50,187 nt of DNA from SHZI01 sp031409515 (lineage in GTDB: Bacteria; Pseudomonadota; Gammaproteobacteria; Steroidobacterales; GCA-2729495): the NCBI GenBank assembly GCA_031409515.1, contig JANNXJ010000009.1, positions 1 to 50,187 of the forward strand. Direction: 5' to 3'. Below, in pieces: positions 1 to 5,708 of this stretch. The first letter of the stretch is position 1. Every line of letters starts with the position of its first letter. The notes beneath the pieces are model-generated. The model was not told the DNA's origin, made no database searches, and saw only the letters and a list, made by a program, of their open reading frames with translations. A program made the translations under genes and the position numbers.

Positions 1-21
1 TCTGGACTAAAACCTTAATAT

Positions 22-48
22 GAGGTTATATAACCTCTAAAAGAGGTT
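22..48. promoter_or_regulatory. nested palindromic operator candidate
   Basis: Positions 22-37 form a perfect 16-bp palindrome (GAGGTTATATAACCTC). Its right half is reused in a second perfect inverted repeat, AACCTCT (32-38), AAA, AGAGGTT (42-48). Both lie directly in front of the winged-helix gene that starts at 62. AT-rich dyads in this place are typical operators for autoregulated winged-helix repressors. The repeats are seen; their role as a binding site for the adjacent regulator is inference. Confidence 0.5.
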
Positions 49-61
49 TATGGAGGGCGCC

Positions 62-391
62 ATGCTGGAAGCATTACTGGGATCCACGACTCGCGAGCGG
101 GTCCTGATGTTTGTACTCGCGCGAGACAGCGGCTACGGGACTGAGATCAGCCAGTTCTTTGCTGTCGATCTGGCGCCCGTCCAGAAGCAGCTCGAGAAGC
201 TCGAGGCGGGTGGCGTTCTGGTGAGTCAGCCGGTGGGCCGCACCCGGGTCTACCGCTTCAATCCCCGGTTCCCGTTTCTTGCGGAATTGCTGGCGCTGCT
301 GGCCAAGGTACTGTCCTGCTATCCGCCTGACGTTCGCGGGGCGCTGGCCGTGAACCGGCGGCGGCCACGTCGCGCAGAGAAGCCACTATAG
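62..391 (+). CDS. winged helix-turn-helix (ArsR-like) transcriptional regulator
   Basis: A 109-residue DNA-binding protein. Residues 1-70 make a winged helix: MLEALLGSTTRERVL (helix 1), GYGTEISQFF (helix 2), LAPVQKQLEKLEAGGVL (recognition helix) and a wing, VGRTRVYRFNP. The pattern matches small ArsR-like regulators whose wing ends in FNPRxPF. No metal-binding cysteine pair is visible, so metal sensing is not suggested. An ATG at 50 is in frame, but it overlaps the dyad. The ATG at 62 has a good ribosome-binding site (GGAGGG, 52-57), so I chose it. The basic C-terminal tail (RRRPRRAEKP) is weakly conserved in such proteins. Targets are unknown; the nested palindrome just upstream suggests autoregulation. 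It ends about 80 bases before the TPP riboswitch and need not regulate the thiamine operon. Confidence 0.75.
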   Translation: MLEALLGSTTRERVLMFVLARDSGYGTEISQFFAVDLAPVQKQLEKLEAGGVLVSQPVGRTRVYRFNPRFPFLAELLALLAKVLSCYPPDVRGALAVNRRRPRRAEKPL

Positions 392-419
392 CCGTGTGGT
401 ACCGCGGCCCGGCGGCCCC

Positions 420-443
420 GTAGGAGCGCGTTCACGCGCGATC
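420..443 (+). repeat. GTAG-headed REP-like palindrome, single unit
   Basis: A 24-base unit that begins GTAGGAGCGCG, passes through TTCA, and ends CGCGCGATC. The arms GCGCG/CGCGC fold into a short hairpin. It belongs to the same family as the units at 4122, 5383, 5437, 38530, 46155, 48119 and 50125. It sits between the regulator gene and the riboswitch, so it is intergenic and solitary. The GTAG head and small hairpin resemble the SMAG/REP class known from Stenotrophomonas and Pseudomonas. Confidence 0.8.
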
Positions 444-470
444 CCGCTTTCCGGTGGTACTCTGCGTGCC

Positions 471-568
471 TGTCTTAGGGGTGGCCTGGGTGCGCAAGCG
501 CCCGGCCTGAGATCCGCGAGGGAACCCTTTGAACCTGATCCGGCTAGTACCGGCGTAGGGACAAGACG
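471..568 (+). promoter_or_regulatory. TPP (thiamine pyrophosphate) riboswitch, THI-box
   Basis: The aptamer core is plain: GGGGTG near 478, CTGAGA at about 507-512, then ACCCTTTGAACCTGATC followed by CGGCTAGTACCGGCGTAGGG. GTCTT (472-476) pairs with AAGAC (563-567) as closing stem P1. The GGTGC-rich P3 hairpin is at about 484-506. These are the hallmark elements of the THI-box, which binds thiamine pyrophosphate and lowers expression of thiamine genes. It lies 64 bases before the start codon at 633. No clear U-run terminator follows, so control may act by hiding the ribosome-binding site GGAG (620-623). It identifies the downstream receptor, transporter and kinase as thiamine genes. Confidence 0.95.
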
Positions 569-632
569 CACGTCTGTCGACATCCCCTTCGCTATTGCCT
601 GCCGGATCGTCCTGTTGCTGGAGATCCGTGGG

Positions 633-2816
633 ATGTATCGCTCGCGCGTGACCGCGCTCCTACTGCTGGTGGCCATGCCGCTGGCGGCAGAGCCGCTGCC
701 CGAGATTGTCGTGGTGGCGTCCGCTCTGCGGGAGACGGAGCTGGCCACCGTGCCCGCCAGCATCACGGTGCTCGACCCGGCCACCATCCAGCGCGCGGCG
801 GTCCAGCACGTCGAGGAACTGATCCCGCTGGTCCCCAACCTGAACTGGAGCGGGGAGGGGTCCCGGGCCCGGTACTTCCAGATCCGGGGCACGGGGGAAC
901 TGGAGCAGTACGAGGGCGCGCCCAACCCGTCGGTGGGCTTCATCGTGGACGACATCGACCTCTCCGGCATCGGCGGCGTGGCCACGACCTTCGACGTGGA
1001 CCGGATCGAGGTGCTGCGGGGTCCCCAGGGCACCCGCTACGGGGCCAACGCGCTGGCGGGGCTCATCTATGTGGAAACCGGCCAGCCCACCGCCGAGGCC
1101 GGCGCAGAGCTGGTAGCTACGGGTGGCAGCGCCGACACCTGGGCCCTCGGTGGCGTGGTGCGGGGGGCGGTCCCCGGTCTTGGGGCCGGCCTGGAGGAGT
1201 CACTGACCTATAGAGTGGCCGTCCAGCAGTACCGGTCTGATGGCGACATCCACAACGCCTTCCTCGGCCGGGATGACACCTCCGGGCAGGACGAATTCAC
1301 TGCCCGGGCCAAGCTGCGCTGGGAGCCGGCGGCGGATAGGACGGTGCAGCTCACCACCTTCCACGTGAATCTCGACAATGGCTACGACGATTTCAGCCTG
1401 GCGAATAACGCGACCACCTACTCGGACCAGCCCGGTGAAGATTCCCAGCAGACCGACGCGGCAGCGTTGCGGGCCACGATCGGGCTGGGTGGGGTTGCCG
1501 ATCTGGTGAGCATTACGGGCTTCGCGAGCTCCGACATCGTCTACGGCTTTGACGCGGACTGGGGCAACCCGGCGTTCTGGGCGCCTTTCGTCTACAACTT
1601 TTCCTCCCGGATCACCCGCCAGCGGGACACCGTGAACCAGGAGCTGCGCCTCATCTCCCGGCCGGGCAGCACGGTGCTCGGCGCCGACTGGCTGGTGGGG
1701 CTCTACGCGCTGAACCTGCAGGAGGACGTCAGCCAGCGGGACACGGCCAACTGCGATGTCGCCACCTGCGGGGAGGAACTGGTCTACGACACGACGGGCT
1801 CCAGCCGCTACGAAGCCACCAACCTGGCGGGCTACGGGGAACTGGGCTGGGCCCTCGGCGAGGCCACGCGGCTGACGACCGGGCTGCGCTGGGAAATGCG
1901 GGACGCGAAATATCACGACAGTAACGACGGCCGGGTGACCCCGATCGATCACATGGTCGGGGGTGATATCACCCTCACGCACACGCTCGCGTCGCCCGCG
2001 GAAACCAACCTGTGGGCCCGAGTGGCCCGGGGCTACAAGGCGGGCGGCTTCAATCCCAGCGTTTTCAATCCCAACCTGCCGGAGATCCCGGGACTGCGGG
2101 AGCGCCTGGAGTTCCAGCCCGAGTACCTGTGGAACTATGAAGTTGGTGCCCGCGTCACTTCCTCGGACAAGCGTTGGTGGGCGTCCGGTAGCGTCTTCCT
2201 CCAGCAGCGGGACCATCTGCAACTGAAAATCCCGGAGCAGCTCAGGGTTGGCGATCCCACCACGTTTCTTTTCTTTACCGAGAACGCGGAGGACGGACGG
2301 GCCATCGGGCTGGAACTCGAAGCCGGCTGGCAACCGGTCGACGCCCTGGAAATAGGCATAGCCGCGGGCCTGGTCGACACCGAGATCACCGGCTTCAGTG
2401 CCCGACCGGAGCTGGAAGGCCGGGACTTTGCCCACGCGCCGCGCTATACGTTTGCGGTCAACGGCACCTGGCAGATGGGGTCGGGCTGGTTTGCCCGGGC
2501 GGACTACACCGGTAAAGGCGGCTACGCCATCGACTATTGCCAGGTGGCCGACTGCAACGATCCAAAGACCAGCCCCTACCAGCTGCTGGGCCTGCGGGCG
2601 GGCCGGGAGTGGGGCGCCTGGTCCGTCGAGGCCTGGTGCCGCAACGTGCTGGACGAGGAGTACGCCGTGCGGGGCTTCTACTTTGGCAATGAACCCCCGA
2701 ACTTCGAGCCCACCCTCTACACCCGGCAAGGCGAGCCCCGCCAGGCCGGCGTGACTGTGCTACGAAAATGGGGACATGCTTCATTTCCCCAGGCCTCATT
2801 TCCCAACGGGAAATGA
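633..2816 (+). CDS. TonB-dependent outer-membrane receptor, probable thiamine uptake
   Basis: A 727-residue outer-membrane gated channel driven by TonB-ExbBD. Residues 1-19 are a signal peptide (RVTALLLLVAMPLAA) and PEIVVVAS at about 23-30 fits a TonB box. The plug domain includes DRIEVLRGPQGTRYG, a strongly conserved plug motif. The rest is beta-barrel rich in aromatic and glycine strands, ending near PRQAGVTVLR. I start at the ATG at 633 because it gives a proper signal peptide and a ribosome-binding site (GGAG, 620-623); the longer open frame upstream runs through the riboswitch. The TPP riboswitch and the downstream thiamine genes suggest thiamine or a precursor as substrate (inference). 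Odd: residues 712-727 are encoded by a 79-bp perfect hairpin, so the protein ends in Lys instead of the usual C-terminal aromatic residue. Confidence 0.9.
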   Translation: MYRSRVTALLLLVAMPLAAEPLPEIVVVASALRETELATVPASITVLDPATIQRAAVQHVEELIPLVPNLNWSGEGSRARYFQIRGTGELEQYEGAPNPSVGFIVDDIDLSGIGGVATTFDVDRIEVLRGPQGTRYGANALAGLIYVETGQPTAEAGAELVATGGSADTWALGGVVRGAVPGLGAGLEESLTYRVAVQQYRSDGDIHNAFLGRDDTSGQDEFTARAKLRWEPAADRTVQLTTFHVNLDNGYDDFSLANNATTYSDQPGEDSQQTDAAALRATIGLGGVADLVSITGFASSDIVYGFDADWGNPAFWAPFVYNFSSRITRQRDTVNQELRLISRPGSTVLGADWLVGLYALNLQEDVSQRDTANCDVATCGEELVYDTTGSSRYEATNLAGYGELGWALGEATRLTTGLRWEMRDAKYHDSNDGRVTPIDHMVGGDITLTHTLASPAETNLWARVARGYKAGGFNPSVFNPNLPEIPGLRERLEFQPEYLWNYEVGARVTSSDKRWWASGSVFLQQRDHLQLKIPEQLRVGDPTTFLFFTENAEDGRAIGLELEAGWQPVDALEIGIAAGLVDTEITGFSARPELEGRDFAHAPRYTFAVNGTWQMGSGWFARADYTGKGGYAIDYCQVADCNDPKTSPYQLLGLRAGREWGAWSVEAWCRNVLDEEYAVRGFYFGNEPPNFEPTLYTRQGEPRQAGVTVLRKWGHASFPQASFPNGK

Positions 2817-2845
2817 GGCCTGGGGAAATGAAGCATGTCCCCATT
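2767..2845. repeat. 79-bp perfect hairpin element (38-bp arms, 3-base loop)
   Basis: Left arm 2767-2804 and right arm 2808-2845 are exact reverse complements around AAC (2805-2807). The outer ends read AATGGGGACATGC and its complement; the inner arm carries CAGGCCTCATTTCCC. The element overlaps the end of the TonB-receptor gene and supplies its stop codon (TGA, 2814-2816). It differs in sequence from the GTAG units. I recall similar TGGGGACA-type palindromes near REP-associated tyrosine transposases in other proteobacteria, but cannot check this here. In the transcript it would be a very stable hairpin just upstream of the next gene's ribosome-binding site (2852-2856). Confidence 0.9.
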
Positions 2846-2863
2846 CTCTTCAGGAGACCGCAA

Positions 2864-3133
2864 ATGCGCATCACCGCCGAACTGAGCCTCTACCCCCTGG
2901 CCCCGGACTTCGTCGGCCACATCACCGACTTCATTGTCGACTTGCGGCGGGAGCCGGGCCTGGAGATCGTCACCAACCAGATGAGCACCCAGGTGCGGGG
3001 TGAGTTCGACGTGGTGCTGGCCGCCGTCGGCCGCTGCACCCGCGCCACCATGGAGCGGGTGCACCCGGTGGTGCTGGTCGCCAAGTTCCTGAACGCGGAT
3101 CTGGAGATCGCGTCAGCACCGACCGTCCCTTGA
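2864..3133 (+). CDS. YkoF-like thiamine/hydroxymethylpyrimidine-binding protein
   Basis: A small cytoplasmic protein of 89 residues. The opening RITAELSLYPL, the segment ITDFIVDLRREPGLEIVTNQMSTQVRGEFD and the ending VVLVAKFLNADL follow the ferredoxin-like fold of the YkoF/MTH1187-type families. Known YkoF binds thiamine or its pyrimidine moiety, and the Bacillus protein is two such domains; this is a single domain, so it would act as an oligomer. The start at 2864 has a strong AGGAG (2852-2856) seven bases ahead. The frame is open upstream but runs through the hairpin element. It is third in order after the riboswitch and the receptor, and its stop overlaps the transporter start (TGATG). Likely role: carrying or buffering thiamine during salvage (inference from fold and operon). 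Confidence 0.75.
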   Translation: MRITAELSLYPLAPDFVGHITDFIVDLRREPGLEIVTNQMSTQVRGEFDVVLAAVGRCTRATMERVHPVVLVAKFLNADLEIASAPTVP

Positions 3134-3726
3134 TGGCTCCCCTCGAAGCCACTGCGGTGCTGCTCGCCGTGGCGTATCTCCTGCTGGCGATCCGGGAAAA
3201 CCGCTGGTGCTGGCCTGCGGGCATCGGCAGTGCGCTGCTGTATCTGGCCGTGTTCTACGGGGCGGGTCTGTACATGCAGTCGGCGCTGCAACTCTTCTAT
3301 GTCGCCATGGGCGCCTACGGCTGGTGGGCCTGGCGGCCGGCCACTGCAGAGGGCAGCCCGTTCCCCGGGCAGCCCGCCCTCGCCATCACGCGCTGGCCGC
3401 TCCGTCGGCACGGGCTCGCCCTGATGGCGATCGCAGCCCTCTCCCTGGCCAGCGGCTGGTGGCTGGCCCGCTACACCGACGCGGCCGCCCCCTACCTGGA
3501 TTCCGCCGTTACCTGGAGCGCGGTGCTCACCACCTGGATGGTGGCGCGGAAAATCCTGGAGAACTGGCTGTACTGGTTCGTGATCGACGCCGTGACCCTC
3601 GCGCTGGCCGTCAACCAGGGCCTGCACCTCACCGCCGGCCTCTTTGCGCTCTACCTGGTGCTGGTGGTCATCGGCGGCTGGACCTGGCTGGCCCGCTGGC
3701 GGCGGACCGCGGGCGAGCAGCGATGA
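3133..3726 (+). CDS. pnuC: PnuC/PnuT-family vitamin transporter, probably thiamine
   Basis: A 197-residue inner-membrane protein with about seven hydrophobic segments. Family signatures are NRWCWPAGIGSALLYLAVFY near the N-terminus, QLFYVAMGAYGWWAW in the middle and ENWLYWFVIDAVTLALAVNQG near the C-terminus. PnuC proteins are SWEET-like facilitators for nicotinamide riboside; members under TPP riboswitches (PnuT) carry thiamine, which is then trapped by phosphorylation. The thiamine riboswitch and the adjacent kinase-like gene point to the PnuT role. The ATG at 3133 overlaps the previous stop by one base; a TTG at 3130 is possible. The end overlaps the kinase start (ATGA). No NadR-like gene is present to support nicotinamide riboside as substrate. 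Confidence 0.85.
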   Translation: MAPLEATAVLLAVAYLLLAIRENRWCWPAGIGSALLYLAVFYGAGLYMQSALQLFYVAMGAYGWWAWRPATAEGSPFPGQPALAITRWPLRRHGLALMAIAALSLASGWWLARYTDAAAPYLDSAVTWSAVLTTWMVARKILENWLYWFVIDAVTLALAVNQGLHLTAGLFALYLVLVVIGGWTWLARWRRTAGEQR

Positions 3727-4481
3727 GCCGGGCATTGGCGTGGGAAGTACTTGAGCCGCTGGCGGCCACCACCGTCAGCCGGACCTGGCGCGTGGCTCTC
3801 CGGGGTCAGCTCCCGGGGCGCCTGGCGGTCCTGCGCCTGGACGAACCCGGGGCCGCCCGCCTCGGCCTGAACCGGGTGGCAGAGCCGGAGGTGCTCGAGG
3901 CCGCCGCCGCCGCCGGGCTGGGTCCGGCCTGCCTCCTGGCCGACCCGGCCCGGGGGCTGCTCCTGACCGAGTGGTTGCCCGGCCGGGCCTGGACGGCAGC
4001 GGATCTGCAGAACCCGGCAAACCTGCGCCGGGCGGCCACGCTGCTCCGGCGCCTCCATGCCACGCCGCTGGCCGGCCCGGTTGTCGACCTCGACGCGGCC
4101 CTGGCCCGCTACGCCCGCACCGTAGGAGCGCCTTTAGGCGCGATCCCGTTGCCGATCGCGCCTAAAGGCGCTCCTACGGGCGCGACGGGCGTGTGTTTCT
4201 GCCACAACGACCCCACGCCGGGAAACTTCATCGAGTCCCCGGCGGGGGAGCTGCGGCTCATAGACTGGGAATACGCCGGTTTGTGCCATCCAGAGTTTGA
4301 CCTGGCGGGCCTGGCCCTGGGCGCCGGGCTGAACCGGGCGCAGGTGACGGTGCTGCTCACTGCCTACCGGGGCCGGGCGCCGACCCCCGCCGAGGCCGAG
4401 AGCCACCGGGATTGGGCGGCGTTCTGCCACAGTCTCGGGGTACTATGGGCTGCGGCCTTCGGTGCGGTTCCGGACGTATGA
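3723..4481 (+). CDS. thiamine kinase-like phosphotransferase (APH/choline kinase fold) with an in-frame palindrome insert
   Basis: A 252-residue kinase of the aminoglycoside phosphotransferase fold. The catalytic loop is HNDPTPGN (H161, N162, D163, N168) and the metal-binding motif is IDWE (D181), followed by EFDLAGLAL. In this operon it would phosphorylate incoming thiamine to thiamine phosphate and so trap it after PnuT transport (inference; choline or another alcohol is possible by fold alone). It starts with an ATGA overlap to the transporter gene. Residues 134 to about 152 (VGAPLGAI...IAPKGAPTG) are encoded by an inverted pair of GTAG palindromes at 4122-4177. The insert sits between a helix ending ALARYART and the catalytic loop, a place where loops vary. 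The frame stays open and both motifs are intact, so the gene is probably functional. Confidence 0.8.
   Translation: MSRALAWEVLEPLAATTVSRTWRVALRGQLPGRLAVLRLDEPGAARLGLNRVAEPEVLEAAAAAGLGPACLLADPARGLLLTEWLPGRAWTAADLQNPANLRRAATLLRRLHATPLAGPVVDLDAALARYARTVGAPLGAIPLPIAPKGAPTGATGVCFCHNDPTPGNFIESPAGELRLIDWEYAGLCHPEFDLAGLALGAGLNRAQVTVLLTAYRGRAPTPAEAESHRDWAAFCHSLGVLWAAAFGAVPDV
4122..4177. repeat. inverted pair of GTAG palindromes inside the kinase gene
   Basis: Forward unit 4122-4145 (GTAGGAGCGCC, TTTA, GGCGCGATC) and exact inverted unit 4154-4177 are separated by CCGTTGCC. The whole can fold into one long hairpin or two small ones. The unit is read in the frame GTA GGA GCG, which avoids the TAG stop, and it is translated as part of the kinase. 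The same arrangement recurs at 46155-46210 and 48119-48174. Confidence 0.92.
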
Positions 4482-4488
4482 AGAAAAT

Positions 4489-4539
4489 GACTTAAAGCCG
4501 GTCGCGATTATGTAAACGGGCTATTGCTGACTTTAAGTC
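4489..4539. repeat. 9-bp inverted repeat between thiamine operon and PEP-CTERM gene
   Basis: GACTTAAAG (4489-4497) and CTTTAAGTC (4531-4539) are exact inverted copies 33 bases apart. They lie just past the kinase stop, in the 158-base gap before the PEP-CTERM gene. There is no U-run, so it is not a standard terminator. It could be a regulator site for the downstream gene. Function unknown. Confidence 0.35.
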
Positions 4540-4639
4540 CTGTCACTATATTGGACCTCACCTAGAACAGAAGCCGCACGTAAGCGGTGCTTTTCAGGTC
4601 ATTACAAACAAGAAGTTGCTGCGCGCAGAGGGATCGAGA

Positions 4640-5371
4640 ATGTTTAAACACAAGTTGGCTGCCAATCTAATCGCCGGCCTGCTTACCGGGTTCGCCTTTG
4701 CGGCTCCCAGTCAGGCGGCAACGGTGTCCTACTTCCTGAACCAGTCCAACACACTGGCGGACGGCATCAACTACCTCCAGGTCACCATCTCCGACGAGGG
4801 TGCGCCCGGGTCCATCGATTTCAAGGTCGAAGCACTGAAACCCCTGCTCGATCTCGCCGGCGACAACTTCGGCATCCAGAAATTTGCCTTCAACATTCTG
4901 GGCGGCGTTGGCGCCGAAGCCAGCGACGTGGATGCCCTGCCCGAGAACTGGCGGGCCCGCAATGGCGGCCGCATGTCCGGCTTCGGTCTGTTCGACGTCA
5001 GGCTGCAGGGCAAGGGTAACAGCCGTCAGGATCCGCTGACCTTCTCCATCACGGGCGTGACCCTGGACACGATCCTGAGCTACGTCGACCTCTCCACCGG
5101 CCGCTCGCCCCAGGGCTTCTCGCTGTTTGCCGCCCACGTCGCCGGGTTCAACCTCGGCAACTGCGGGGACACGGGTGGCGGCGGCAAGGACGACAAGGAC
5201 GACAAGGGCAAGAAGGGCCCCTTCAGCGGCAAAGAGGGTGGCGGCCAGTGCGTGACCAGCGCTTATTTCGGTGGTAGCGCCAATGCGGTCCCGGCACCCC
5301 CGGCGGTGTGGCTGCTGGCCACCGGTATCGCCGGCCTGGCGGTGCGCCGCTTCCGGTCTGCCAAGGCCTGA
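4640..5371 (+). CDS. secreted PEP-CTERM (VPxPxA-type) sorting-domain protein
   Basis: A 243-residue exported protein. Residues 1-34 are a signal peptide (KLAANLIAGLLTGFAFAAPSQA). Residues 215-243 are a tripartite sorting tail: VPAPPA motif (217-222), hydrophobic helix VWLLATGIAGLAV, then basic RRFRSAKA. Such tails are cut by an exosortase, and one is encoded at 24856. The middle is a beta-rich domain (SYFLNQSNTLADGINYLQVTI...) of the kind common in PEP-CTERM proteins, then a charged, glycine-rich linker (KDDKDDKGKKG, about residues 188-205). Two cysteines (in LGNCGD and GGQCVT) flank the linker and may pair. Start: ATG 4640 with GAGGG at 4628-4633. A terminator follows at 5410. It is single and monocistronic, and its role on the cell surface or in the matrix is unknown. 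Confidence 0.85.
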   Translation: MFKHKLAANLIAGLLTGFAFAAPSQAATVSYFLNQSNTLADGINYLQVTISDEGAPGSIDFKVEALKPLLDLAGDNFGIQKFAFNILGGVGAEASDVDALPENWRARNGGRMSGFGLFDVRLQGKGNSRQDPLTFSITGVTLDTILSYVDLSTGRSPQGFSLFAAHVAGFNLGNCGDTGGGGKDDKDDKGKKGPFSGKEGGGQCVTSAYFGGSANAVPAPPAVWLLATGIAGLAVRRFRSAKA

Positions 5372-5382
5372 CGCGATACCTG

Positions 5383-5406
5383 GATCGCGCGTAAACGCGC
5401 TCCTAC
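5383..5406 (-). repeat. GTAG palindrome, single inverted unit
   Basis: GATCGCGCG, TAAA, CGCGCTCCTAC: a reverse-oriented unit of the GTAG family, 11 bases after the stop codon of the PEP-CTERM gene and directly before the terminator hairpin. Confidence 0.85.
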
Positions 5407-5409
5407 GGC

Positions 5410-5434
5410 AACGGGCCCTGCGGGGCCCGTTTTC
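5410..5434 (+). terminator. rho-independent terminator after the PEP-CTERM gene
   Basis: AACGGGCCC (5410-5418), loop TGCG, GGGCCCGTT (5423-5431), followed by TT. The 9-bp GC-rich stem with a tetraloop and a run of four T (5430-5433) fits an intrinsic terminator, though the T run is short. Confidence 0.75.
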
Positions 5435-5436
5435 AT

Positions 5437-5508
5437 GTAGGAGCGCCTTCAGGTGCGATCCATATCGAAATCGCGGGAAATGGGCATCGCGCGTGAACGC
5501 GCTCCTAC
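5437..5508. repeat. inverted pair of GTAG palindromes, intergenic
   Basis: Forward unit 5437-5460 (GTAGGAGCGCC, TTCA, GGTGCGATC; one stem base differs) and reverse unit 5486-5508 (ATCGCGCG, TGAA, CGCGCTCCTAC) face each other with heads outward, 25 bases apart. The spacer is longer than in the pairs found inside genes (8 bases). Confidence 0.85.
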
Positions 5509-5708
5509 AGGGCCGGTGAAACCTTCGTAATGTCCCCGCGCCGGTCAAAGGGCCGGTGATAGACTGCACATTCAAGGGGCTAGGGCCTTTTTCGGGGCGC
5601 TTTTCTGGACAAAATCCCGCCCCGTTCACAGACAGCCGCCCCGCCCCAAGGCTAGCCTGCACCCGGTCTGAGCAACGTCTCCCTCACGAAAGACGACAGA
5701 GTCCCCAT
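5509..5708. other. 200-base leader region before the export module
   Basis: Between the last GTAG unit and the co-polymerase start I see no further gene. The repeated GGGCCGGTGA at 5510 and 5549, and a GC-rich stretch, are the only structure noted. A promoter for the downstream three-gene module should lie here, but no convincing -35/-10 pair stands out. Confidence 0.4.

Noticed and set aside
396..632. N-terminal extension of the TonB-dependent receptor to position 396
   Set aside because: It would translate through a GTAG palindrome and the TPP riboswitch, and would place the signal peptide 79 residues inside the protein.
386..1033. Minus-strand open frame (215 codons) near the riboswitch
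   Set aside because: Runs opposite the riboswitch and receptor; Ser/Arg-rich translation with no domain.
1200..2729. Long minus-strand open frame (509 codons) opposite the TonB-dependent receptor
   Set aside because: Product is rich in Gly, Pro, Arg, Val and His without family motifs; it is a shadow of a GC-rich gene with strong third-position bias.
3130..4481. Kinase gene as a pseudogene because of the repeat insert
   Set aside because: The frame is uninterrupted, the catalytic HND and IDWE motifs are intact, and the same insert is tolerated in two other genes.
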